A DNA stretch of 64,000 nucleotides, from contig OZ245737.1 of NCBI GenBank assembly GCA_965227315.1, positions 1,984,001 through 2,048,000 of the forward strand, read 5' to 3'. The notes under the pieces are model-generated. The model saw only the letters and a list, made by a program, of their open reading frames with translations. It made no database searches and was not told the DNA's origin. The translations under genes and the position numbers were made by a program. This stretch comes from JANQHS01 sp965227315. GTDB taxonomy: Bacteria; Bacteroidota; Bacteroidia; Cytophagales; CCMP332. Shown piece by piece: positions 1 through 7,519 of this stretch (position 1 is its first letter; each line of letters starts with the position of its first letter).

Positions 1-511
1 CGTTTTCAAACACCACAAAATAGACCAGACCTTTATCCTTATTGATCACATATACATGACCCTTGGGTGGTCTGAGCTGCTTGAACTCCTTTTCCGGAAG
101 GGTAAAGAATCTCGCGGTTACTCCAAAGCGCTCAAGTATACCGAGCTTCAACCAGTGAATGTTTCCCCAGGGCTCCAGATTGGCCTCATGCCTTTTCAGA
201 TCTTCTTTTTTGTCGGATAGCTCCTCAATGGTTTTCTCGATATCGTCAATCCTCTTCTTGAACAGCTCCGGGTTGAAGGAAACATCAAGGCTGGTATCCT
301 TGGTTTGGTGACCAACGATGTTCAGGGCTTTTCCAATGGCCTCTTCAATATGGTCGAGGGTTTCCAATTCTTTGGAAAGATCCTCTCTGATCGGGTATTC
401 TTCTTTTGGCCCTTCGATATGAACAGAACGGAATTTTCCCAGCTTGTCGAGAATCTGTTCTTTCTCAGCGGAAGTGCAGAGCAGGGTCAATTTTTTCATG
501 TTCGACTTCAT
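1..511 (-). CDS. V-type ATP synthase subunit I, N-terminal part (cut by window edge)
   Basis: Subunit I (the a-subunit equivalent) forms the membrane stator half-channel through which ions drive the rotary V/A-type ATPase. Only about 170 N-terminal codons are visible. The reading frame runs open off the left edge, so the membrane domain is missing. The visible part is the cytoplasmic N-terminal domain: it starts MKSNMKKLTLLC and continues into a charged, helical segment with a Lys/Glu-rich coiled coil (around residues 80-110), as expected for this family. The start at 511 overlaps the stop of subunit D in an ATGA arrangement, which suggests translational coupling. Position after subunit D supports the call as much as the sequence does. 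The proteolipid gene (K) would be expected just beyond the edge. Confidence 0.85.
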   Translation of the reverse strand, partial: MKSNMKKLTLLCTSAEKEQILDKLGKFRSVHIEGPKEEYPIREDLSKELETLDHIEEAIGKALNIVGHQTKDTSLDVSFNPELFKKRIDDIEKTIEELSDKKEDLKRHEANLEPWGNIHWLKLGILERFGVTARFFTLPEKEFKQLRPPKGHVYVINKDKGLVYFVVFEN

Positions 512-1101
512 ACCGCCATTTTCGCTGTTCTTTCCTTCACAATCTTTTGCGCAGCCTTGGAGATATTCTCCTTGTCTTCCAGAAATCGCTTGATCTTACC
601 GATTCCGCTCTCAAACTCCGGGATCTGGACCTTTTCATAAAGGTTTACCTTTTGTGTGGTCTTCCTCCTTTCCCGGTGAAGGATCTCAAACTGTCTTTGA
701 AATACCTTCAGCTCCATTTCCAATTCGACCTCCTTTTTCAATTGTTCAATAGCGAGGTCGGACCATGCCGGTAATTCAAAGAACGAGCTATCGCTGATCT
801 CAAATTCAAGTCCTTCGAAAATCGGAATTTTGGTACCGGCCGTGTTCTTCAGATCGATGATCGCCTCCTTTATCCTGAGTATATCGGGAAACTTGTTCCA
901 AAGTTTGTTGGTGGAATAATTCTCCTTTCTCAGGTTATTCAATTCCTCCTGTTTCTCCTTGATCAGTACCTGAACCTTTTTTACCTCGATCCTAAGGGCG
1001 GTCTCCTTACTTTTTAAGGTAGGAAGCACCTTTACCCTGACGGCCAACTGTTTCCTGAGGCTGTGCAGAAAAGTTTTATTGTACTGGATCTTCAGAGCCA
1101 T
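508..1101 (-). CDS. atpD: V-type ATP synthase subunit D (central stalk)
   Basis: Subunit D is the gamma-like central rotor shaft that passes through the A3B3 head and couples catalysis to the membrane ring. The 197-residue product has the family's usual length. It opens MALKIQYNKTFLHSLRKQL, has a long N-terminal helix rich in Lys/Glu with a heptad pattern (about residues 8-80), a central less helical part, and a second long helix (about 115-190), giving the two-stranded coiled coil typical of D. The ATG lies one base after the stop of subunit B, and the stop overlaps the start of subunit I. It belongs to the minus-strand operon E-DUF2764-A-B-D-I. Confidence 0.9.
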   Translation of the reverse strand: MALKIQYNKTFLHSLRKQLAVRVKVLPTLKSKETALRIEVKKVQVLIKEKQEELNNLRKENYSTNKLWNKFPDILRIKEAIIDLKNTAGTKIPIFEGLEFEISDSSFFELPAWSDLAIEQLKKEVELEMELKVFQRQFEILHRERRKTTQKVNLYEKVQIPEFESGIGKIKRFLEDKENISKAAQKIVKERTAKMAV

Positions 1102-1102
1102 T

Positions 1103-2425
1103 CTAGTTCTTTTTCCAGTATTTTTCCATCAACTCTTCCTTGATGCCCACCTCATGGGCCTCAAAATATTTGGACATCATCTCCCAGCCGCGATCAAGCA
1201 TTTTTTCAACGGGGATATTGATATCAACAGCCAATAGCCTTTCGGAATAGTCTTTTGCAAACTCCAGCGTGCGCTGATCATAATCGGTGAGATCAAATCC
1301 ATTTTCGCGCTTGGTTCTGGCAGACATGGCATCTGCATATAGTCGGACCAGCGAGTTCATCACCTGTGGATGGTCTTCTCTGGTTGTTTTTCCAATTACA
1401 TTTTGCTTCAGCCTCGACAAACTTCGAAAAGGATCGATGATGGTCTTTCCGATCTCCGTATCTCTTCTCAGGAAAAGCTGCCCCTCGGTGATATACCCGG
1501 TATTATCCGGAATTGCATGAGTGATGTCCCCTTCATTCAGTGTCGTTACCGCGATGATCGTCAAAGAACCACCATGATCAAATTGGACCGCCTTTTCATA
1601 GATTCTCGCAAGGTCACTGTAGAGAGAGCCTGGCATGGAATCCTTGGATGGGATCTGATCCATCTTGTTTGCCACAATTGAAAGGGCATCGGCGAAAAGG
1701 GTCATATCTGTGAGGAGCACCAATACTTTCTGCTGCAGGTCATTGGCGAAAAACTCGCCCGCCGTGCAGGCCATATCCGGGATCAACAGCCTTTCAACCG
1801 GTGGATCCTCAGCGGTATTGATAAACGAAATGATCTTCTCGAGCTCTCCTGCATTGGTGAAGGTATCCCTGAAATATAGATAATCGTCATTGCTAAGGCC
1901 CATACCTCCAAGGATGATCTTATCAGCGTTTGCCCTCAAGGCCACAGAGGCAAGAACCTGGTTATAGGGCTCATTGGGATCGGCGAAGAATGGAATTTTT
2001 TGACCTGTGACCAGTGTATTGTTGAGGTCGATTCCGGCGATTCCCGTAGCCAACAACTGAGATGGTTTTTTTCTTCTGACAGGGTTCACCGAGGGTCCGC
2101 CGATCTCACGCTCTTCTCCTTCAACTTCCGGCCCTCCATCAATTGGTTCTCCATAGGCATTGAAGAACCTGCCGCCCATGCCCTTACTCACTTTGATGGT
2201 GGGGGGTTTGCCGGTGAAAACCACTTCCGAATCCGTACCGATTCCTTCTGTCCCCTTGAAGATCTGAAGGGTCACTTCGTCACCGATCAGTTTTACGACC
2301 TGGGCCGGCCTTCCGTCGACAAAGGCCAGTTCCTGATAACCCACACCATCTGCTTTTAGAGTGCAGGTAGCCTTGGTGATCTTGGTGAGGTTTGTATAAA
2401 TCTTACTGAACGCCTTCCCTTTCAT
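1103..2425 (-). CDS. atpB: V-type ATP synthase subunit B
   Basis: Non-catalytic nucleotide-binding head subunit that alternates with A in the A3B3 hexamer. The product (440 residues from the chosen start) is full length and, as usual for B, lacks a Walker A loop: the equivalent place reads KIPFFADPNEPYNQV. Conserved stretches include GGRFFNAYGEPIDGG, the acidic LTDMTLFADAL strand and PGSLYSDLARIYEKA. An upstream ATG at 2476 would add 17 residues and overlap subunit A by 74 bases. I prefer the ATG at 2425 (MKGKAFSKIY), which matches where family members begin and overlaps A by only 23 bases. There is no clear Shine-Dalgarno sequence for either. Confidence 0.93.
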   Translation of the reverse strand: MKGKAFSKIYTNLTKITKATCTLKADGVGYQELAFVDGRPAQVVKLIGDEVTLQIFKGTEGIGTDSEVVFTGKPPTIKVSKGMGGRFFNAYGEPIDGGPEVEGEEREIGGPSVNPVRRKKPSQLLATGIAGIDLNNTLVTGQKIPFFADPNEPYNQVLASVALRANADKIILGGMGLSNDDYLYFRDTFTNAGELEKIISFINTAEDPPVERLLIPDMACTAGEFFANDLQQKVLVLLTDMTLFADALSIVANKMDQIPSKDSMPGSLYSDLARIYEKAVQFDHGGSLTIIAVTTLNEGDITHAIPDNTGYITEGQLFLRRDTEIGKTIIDPFRSLSRLKQNVIGKTTREDHPQVMNSLVRLYADAMSARTKRENGFDLTDYDQRTLEFAKDYSERLLAVDINIPVEKMLDRGWEMMSKYFEAHEVGIKEELMEKYWKKN

Positions 2426-4178
2426 GTGCTGTTCTTTGCTCGTCAACAAATTGTTCAAGGGTTTCCTTGTGCTCATTGAATTCCTTGGAATTGAATTCAG
2501 CGTAATTCATTTGTCTCAGATAGTTGATCATTTTTTTGTAGAAGTCCGTCACCTCAGAGAAGGTTTCGAACTCAAAATCTTCAGTGCAGAGATCCATGAC
2601 CATATTGAACATGAATTTTTGTCTGTCCATCGGACAGTTCATGTCCTGATCGTCGAATGAATCCTGCTGCAGGTAGGCAAAGTCGATCACCTCACTCCTC
2701 CAGAAGTCCCGATGGTATTCGACCGGGACCGCATCATCACCCAGGATATTGATCTGCGTCCTGGCTTCGGCTCCCTTAATCAAAAGGTCTTTGGCCTTTT
2801 TGACCAGTTTAACCCAGCCTTCCTGGGTATGCTCATCCATGAATTTTTCAAATTCCGGATAGTCCAGGTATTTGGAATAAGAATCGACTGTTTCAATAGC
2901 CGGATATCTCTTTGAGTCCGCTCTGCCCTGGTTCAGGGCATAGAAACAACGCGCTACTTTAGCTGTTGACTCCGTTACGGGTTCTTTCAGGTTTCCGCCG
3001 GCAGGGGATACGGTTCCGATAAAGGTAACGGAGCCCATTTCACCACTGTTGAGTTCGACTATACCGGCCCTTGCGTAAAAATTTGCAATAATGGCCGGAA
3101 GGTCCATAGGGAAAGCGTCGGGCCCTGGAAGTTCTTCGAGCCTATTGGACATCTCCCTTAGGGCCTGTGCCCAGCGTGAAGTTGAATCCGCTAGCAGAAG
3201 TACTTTCAAGCCCATTGCCCTATAATATTCGGCAATCGTCATTCCCACATATACCGAAGCCTCTCTGGAGGAAACAGGCATGCTGGAGGTGTTACATACA
3301 ATGCATGTTCTTTCCTGCAGGGTTCTTCCCGTTCTCGGGTCGATCAGTTCCGGGAATTCCGTAAAGATCTCCACAACTTCATTGGCTCTTTCCCCACAGG
3401 CGGTGACGATGATGATATCTGCATCCCCATTTTTAGCAATGGCGTGTTGAAGTACCGTCTTACCTGTTCCAAAGGGTCCGGGGATGAATCCGGTTCCACC
3501 TTCAGTTATCGGATTAAGGGTATCGATCACTCTAAGCCCTGTCTGAAGGATGTTAAATGGTCTGGGCTTATCCTTATAGGCCCTCACCGGAATTTTAACC
3601 GGCCATTTCTGGACCATGTTGAAGGATTGTGCTCTTCCCTTATTATCCTCACCGGCTGCAACCTCATCCTTAATGGTCATTTCTCCTTGGGCTGCCACAG
3701 AAGTCAAAGTGGCCTCACCCTCGAAGCTAAAGGGGACCATGATCTTATGAGAGATGTTGTTCTCTGTTACCTCTCCGAGCCAATCTCCCGCCTTGACAAC
3801 CTGGCCTTTTTTGGCAATTGGCCTGAATTCATATTTCTTGTCTGCGTCCAGGGCGGGAGCGATCTTGCCCGGTTCGAGGAAAGTTTCTTCCAGCCCGTCC
3901 AGATTGTTCTGAAGTCCATCAAAGTTTTGAGAAAGTATGCCAGGACCAAGCTCGATCTCGAGCATGGCCCCGGAAAACTCGACAGGATCGCCGACTTTGA
4001 GTCCTGTGGTGATCTCAAACACCTGGGCAAAAGCCGTGTCGCCTTCTACCTTGATCACCTCTGAACGCAATTTGTTCCTGGAGGTGATGACATAGCAGAT
4101 CTCATTCTGGGAGATCGGCCCATCCACCTTGACGGTGATCAGGTTGGCTATGATATTTGTTATTGTTCCTTTTGTCAT
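2403..4178 (-). CDS. atpA: V-type ATP synthase subunit A (catalytic)
   Basis: Catalytic head subunit that hydrolyses or makes ATP. The 591-residue product carries the P-loop GPFGTGKT (about residues 234-241), the A-specific non-homologous bulge insertion before it (roughly 100-180), the catalytic-glutamate context ACGERANEV, the arginine-finger-adjacent SRWAQALREMSNRLEELPG and the C-terminal helical domain. The possible start at 4208 would overlap the upstream DUF2764 gene. The ATG at 4178 gives MTKGTITNI, the normal subunit A N-terminus, and leaves 7 bases after the previous stop. Subunit B begins inside its 3' end. Confidence 0.95.
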   Translation of the reverse strand: MTKGTITNIIANLITVKVDGPISQNEICYVITSRNKLRSEVIKVEGDTAFAQVFEITTGLKVGDPVEFSGAMLEIELGPGILSQNFDGLQNNLDGLEETFLEPGKIAPALDADKKYEFRPIAKKGQVVKAGDWLGEVTENNISHKIMVPFSFEGEATLTSVAAQGEMTIKDEVAAGEDNKGRAQSFNMVQKWPVKIPVRAYKDKPRPFNILQTGLRVIDTLNPITEGGTGFIPGPFGTGKTVLQHAIAKNGDADIIIVTACGERANEVVEIFTEFPELIDPRTGRTLQERTCIVCNTSSMPVSSREASVYVGMTIAEYYRAMGLKVLLLADSTSRWAQALREMSNRLEELPGPDAFPMDLPAIIANFYARAGIVELNSGEMGSVTFIGTVSPAGGNLKEPVTESTAKVARCFYALNQGRADSKRYPAIETVDSYSKYLDYPEFEKFMDEHTQEGWVKLVKKAKDLLIKGAEARTQINILGDDAVPVEYHRDFWRSEVIDFAYLQQDSFDDQDMNCPMDRQKFMFNMVMDLCTEDFEFETFSEVTDFYKKMINYLRQMNYAEFNSKEFNEHKETLEQFVDEQRTAHEREGVQ

Positions 4179-4185
4179 AGAATCG

Positions 4186-4974
4186 TCAGACCGGGAGCTC
4201 ATAGGCATCGGTCATTTTCTGAATCATCTTAATCTTTCTTTTTTCCCCTTCTTCATCATTAAGCCTTACCCATTTGGAGCCTATCAGCAGACGATAGGTA
4301 TAGGCCGTGATCGAATTGAACCTGAATCTGTTGATGGGGATAATATTGTTGGCTGCCTTGATGATCAATTCATCGGCACGTTTTTCCAGGTTCAACATGT
4401 TTTGAGATCCTGAAAACAGTTCTCTGAGGAAGCCCAGGTATTCCTGGTTTGGTTCTTCACGTTCATAGAAGAAGGAGGCTTCTATTCTCTGATCATTGAA
4501 GCCCTTTCTTTTGGTCAGGTAATCATGTAAGGAAGAAAACAGGAAAAGCTCCAGGCTGAGGACCTTTTTCAGGTACTTGTTGGCACGGAGAATTGCGCTT
4601 TCATAATAATTGATCCAAATCCTCGATTGGAAAATGTTGAATTCGTTCAGGGATTTGCACTCCCTGTATTCCAGAAACCTCTCCATGAAATCCGGAAGAA
4701 TATCGGAGGAGATCACAGGGTTATCCCAATACTCCTCATCAAATAGGCTTGGGGTCATGAAGGGAAGGGCAAATTCATCAAAACCCCAGTTTCTTGCCTT
4801 ATATGAAAGGAAGTTCCGCACGTCGTTTCGAAAAACAAGATACTTGATCTCCCTGACTTCCTGCTCATCAATGTTATCGACGATGAATCGATATAATTCC
4901 TCATAGTCGATCTTGGGGTCTCCGGACAGCGGATCAAATTCGGGAAGGGATGATAGGAGATAGTAGTGGGCCAT
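4186..4974 (-). CDS. DUF2764 family protein of the V-ATPase operon
   Basis: A 262-residue soluble, helix-rich, acidic protein beginning MAHYYLLSSLPEFDP. No signal peptide or membrane segment is visible. I recognise it as DUF2764, a family found between subunits E and A in V-ATPase operons of spirochaetes, Chlamydiae and Bacteroidetes. No separate subunit C or F gene is visible in this operon, and DUF2764 sits where C is expected. Inference: it is the subunit C (d-like) equivalent joining the central stalk to the membrane ring. Five residues upstream of the chosen ATG are open, but they would overlap subunit E less naturally. Family call fairly sure; function inferred. Confidence 0.82.
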   Translation of the reverse strand: MAHYYLLSSLPEFDPLSGDPKIDYEELYRFIVDNIDEQEVREIKYLVFRNDVRNFLSYKARNWGFDEFALPFMTPSLFDEEYWDNPVISSDILPDFMERFLEYRECKSLNEFNIFQSRIWINYYESAILRANKYLKKVLSLELFLFSSLHDYLTKRKGFNDQRIEASFFYEREEPNQEYLGFLRELFSGSQNMLNLEKRADELIIKAANNIIPINRFRFNSITAYTYRLLIGSKWVRLNDEEGEKRKIKMIQKMTDAYELPV

Positions 4975-4981
4975 TGTTGCC

Positions 4982-5578
4982 TTAATCAAACAGGAGTTTC
5001 CTGGTTCTCTCTTTTAGCTGTGATTGGAAAAACTCGACGAAGTCTTCCTCAGAAAAGGAGATCTCGAAATTCTTGCCCTTTTCACCGATCCGGAAACTCT
5101 TTGATCCAAGCCTTGTGTCGATTTCGAAATTCACATCCTTCAGGGTCTTCCCAACTTCTGCCTCAAGTCTTTTCGCCATTTCCTTATCCAAATCGCCAGA
5201 GATCTTTACCACAAAGCCTTTTCCCGCATCAAGGTTCTTGGCCATTTCCATAAACAGGCCTGCCAGAAATTTTGGATCCGAAAAAAGCTCTCCGGTTGGT
5301 TTGTTCAATGCCTGAAAGATGATCAGTTCCCTGACCTTGTGCTTTAGCTCTTCGAGTGTATGCTGAACGGAGAGCCTGACCTCTGACTGCAGGATCTTTT
5401 CATGGTTTTCAGCTTCGGATTTTCCCCTCTCTATAATTTCGGCGGCCTCCTTCTTCGCTTTTTCAATGATCTCTACTGCCTCTCTTTGACTTTTGTTGAT
5501 GAGTTCTTCCGCTTCTATCTGGGCTTTTTGAATTCCCTCCTGGTATATTTTCTCGGCAAGAACGTTGATGTTTTCCAT
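4982..5578 (-). CDS. atpE: V-type ATP synthase subunit E (peripheral stalk)
   Basis: Subunit E is the peripheral stalk protein holding the A3B3 head against the rotor. The product has 198 residues. The first 80 are a continuous Glu/Lys/Ala coiled coil of the kind that pairs with subunit G/H, and a mixed alpha/beta C-terminal domain ending LKERTRKLLFD binds the head. This is the first gene of the V-ATPase operon, so the operon promoter should lie in 5579-5635. DUF2764 starts 7 bases after its stop. No separate G/H gene is seen here. Confidence 0.88.
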   Translation of the reverse strand: MENINVLAEKIYQEGIQKAQIEAEELINKSQREAVEIIEKAKKEAAEIIERGKSEAENHEKILQSEVRLSVQHTLEELKHKVRELIIFQALNKPTGELFSDPKFLAGLFMEMAKNLDAGKGFVVKISGDLDKEMAKRLEAEVGKTLKDVNFEIDTRLGSKSFRIGEKGKNFEISFSEEDFVEFFQSQLKERTRKLLFD

Positions 5579-5601
5579 ATTTCAGACTAAAAAATAGATG
5601 G

Positions 5602-5630
5602 CGAATTTACTATAATTATCAGGCATTCAA
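5602..5630 (-). promoter_or_regulatory. Candidate promoter of the V-ATPase operon
   Basis: On the minus strand a TTG (5630-5628) is followed after 18 bases by TAAATTCG (5609-5602). This matches seven of eight positions of the Bacteroidetes -7 consensus TAnnTTTG, with an acceptable -33 spacing. It ends 23 bases before the ATG of subunit E. Pattern match only. Confidence 0.3.
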
Positions 5631-5635
5631 TGGCT

Positions 5636-6490
5636 TTAAAGCTTTCTATTCTCATAATTCTCGGCCAGTGTCAAAATGGGGATTTTCGCTGTTCCAGCCA
5701 TTTTTTCGCTGAGGCTATCATGAAAGATATCGATCAACGGATTCCTATGCAGTGGGATCAATCCGAGCATATCGATATCAAAGGTTTTGATGAATTTTCG
5801 GATGCCATCCTCCACGTGCCTGTCTACCTGAGTGTCGAAAACCACCTGAATGTCATCACAACCCAATTGGCATAATTTATCCTTGAATTTCTCCTGCTCT
5901 TTTTGCCTTGGATGATTGTACTCCTGAACTTCAAAAACGTACAACTTAGCTCCCAGGATCCTTACCATTTCAAGTATGGGCTCCACAGCGGCCATTTTGA
6001 ACTTCGAACTGAAATCAATGGCCAGTGCTATTTTTTTGACCGTGCGGATCTTTGATCCGTCGGGTATCACAAGGATGGGGCCTTTCAATTTGTGGATCAA
6101 TTTCTGTGTACGACTTCCAAGGACCATTTCAATCCCCTCGGCTCCATGCGTTGCACTGACGATCAGATCTATCTTCTCATCGTGGATCACACGGGTGATA
6201 TTATCTTTTGATATCCCCGGCTGGATCTGGATGCTATGATCGAGATTTTTGAATTCTCTGATTCTTTGGGTGATGTTTTGGTATTTCTTGTTGAGCTCGC
6301 TGAGTTTATGATCAAGCAATCCCTTGTTGTGAAATGCCGTGGACCCAGGCCCTGCATTCGGTCTCCGAATGGCATGAAAGGCGAACAATTTTGATCCCGT
6401 TTGTTGTGCCAGAAACCCGGCCTCTTTCAGTGCCGAGATGGATCGATCCGAAAAATCGATCGGGACGAGTATTTCTTCCAGTTTATACAT
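5636..6490 (-). CDS. Universal stress protein, tandem UspA domains
   Basis: A cytoplasmic 284-residue protein made of two Usp domains. The first (about 4-145) begins LEEILVPIDFSDRS and ends with an intact nucleotide-binding signature HGAEGIEMVLGS (G-2x-G-9x-G-S). The second (about 150-275) keeps the fold pattern (KKIALAIDFSSK at its first strand) but has PLHRNPLIDIFHDS where the glycine signature should be, so its ATP site looks lost. Usp proteins are linked to survival under starvation, redox and other stresses; the exact role here is unknown. It is divergent from another usp gene at 6605 and lies downstream-opposed to nothing on its 3' side except the V-ATPase operon promoter region. Confidence 0.88.
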   Translation of the reverse strand: MYKLEEILVPIDFSDRSISALKEAGFLAQQTGSKLFAFHAIRRPNAGPGSTAFHNKGLLDHKLSELNKKYQNITQRIREFKNLDHSIQIQPGISKDNITRVIHDEKIDLIVSATHGAEGIEMVLGSRTQKLIHKLKGPILVIPDGSKIRTVKKIALAIDFSSKFKMAAVEPILEMVRILGAKLYVFEVQEYNHPRQKEQEKFKDKLCQLGCDDIQVVFDTQVDRHVEDGIRKFIKTFDIDMLGLIPLHRNPLIDIFHDSLSEKMAGTAKIPILTLAENYENRKL

Positions 6491-6604
6491 CTTTGTCGTG
6501 ATAAATGAAGCCGATTTTTTCGTTTAGAAATCTGACATAAATTCCATTCTGCAATGATAATAATCAAGTGCTTCAGCTACTTTTAAAACAATATTTGAAA
6601 CGCT

Positions 6605-7519
6605 GTGGCCGCGATATTTGAAAACGTACTTGTAGTTCTGAATAATCACCCGGATGATGAGGTGGTTTTTGAGGGCTTGTCCGAATTTTTAAAAGAAGAT
6701 CCGGAGCATAGAAAGCTTCTTTTTGTTCATGTTCCAGAAGATCTTGACCTCCCTCATATTAAATTCACCAAGGCGGGATTCTCCGAAAAAAAGGTGCTCT
6801 CGGCATTGGAAAATTCCCTGAACAACAAGATCTCATCTGAGTTTGGGGAGTTGAACTTTGACCTGATCGTTATGGAAGGGCATCCGGTGCATGACCTTGT
6901 AGAGATCGTCAGGAAGGAGAATATCGATCTGGTGATCGTTTCTTCACATGATGACAATGAGGGTGGATTGAACAACGGCAGGTTTGTGCGTCACAGCCCT
7001 TGCTCGGTGTTGATCTTAAATCGGGCATCCAAATTGAAATTCGATAGGATATTGGTGCCTGTGGATTGCTCGGATCATAGTGACTTCGTCCTGGAAAAGA
7101 TCCTGCTTTCCGATCCTTTAAAAAGAGGGTCCGAAGTACATTTCCTGAATGTTTATCCTAGGCCAACGGCATTTTATGAGACCGGGATGAACTTCGAGGA
7201 TTTTGCCCGGATCGCTGAGCAGAATGCCAGGGAAGAGGTGAACGCATTTCTGCAAAGCGGGGATCTTCAAGTCTTGAATTATAAGGCTGAGGTGGTTATG
7301 GATCAAGGTCATAATGTAGCAAAGACGATTTTGGATTCGGCACATAAGCAGGGCAGCGATCTGGTGATCATCGGATCGAAGGGCAAGACAGGAGTGGCCA
7401 CCTTGTTGCTTGGAAGTGTGACGGAAAAGCTGCTTGATCTAAGTGAAGATGTTCCAATCCTGGTGATCAAGGACCCTGCTCAGGAGATAAAATTCCTGGA
7501 CGCCATCAAAAAGGTATGA
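6605..7519 (+). CDS. Universal stress protein, tandem UspA domains
   Basis: A 304-residue two-domain Usp protein. The N-terminal domain (1-140) lacks the glycine signature, while the C-terminal domain (145-295) has an intact G-K-T-G-VATLLLG-S signature, the reverse of its divergent neighbour. An in-frame TGA lies two codons before, so translation must begin at the GTG at 6605; there is no ATG until far inside. The sequence AATATTTG (6590-6597), one mismatch from TAnnTTTG, ends only 7 bases before the GTG, which would give a very short or absent leader. It closely resembles the protein at 15141-16055, sharing the F-E-x-F-A region. Its stop is followed with no gap by the stop of the receptor gene on the other strand. 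Confidence 0.87.
   Translation: MAAIFENVLVVLNNHPDDEVVFEGLSEFLKEDPEHRKLLFVHVPEDLDLPHIKFTKAGFSEKKVLSALENSLNNKISSEFGELNFDLIVMEGHPVHDLVEIVRKENIDLVIVSSHDDNEGGLNNGRFVRHSPCSVLILNRASKLKFDRILVPVDCSDHSDFVLEKILLSDPLKRGSEVHFLNVYPRPTAFYETGMNFEDFARIAEQNAREEVNAFLQSGDLQVLNYKAEVVMDQGHNVAKTILDSAHKQGSDLVIIGSKGKTGVATLLLGSVTEKLLDLSEDVPILVIKDPAQEIKFLDAIKKV

Noticed and set aside
2426..2476. Longer start for V-ATPase subunit B
   Set aside because: It would add 17 residues unlike family N-termini and deepen the overlap with subunit A to 74 bases.
3444..4064. 206-codon plus-strand open frame
   Set aside because: It is antisense to the V-ATPase subunit A gene, whose identity is certain, and its translation has no domain-like pattern.
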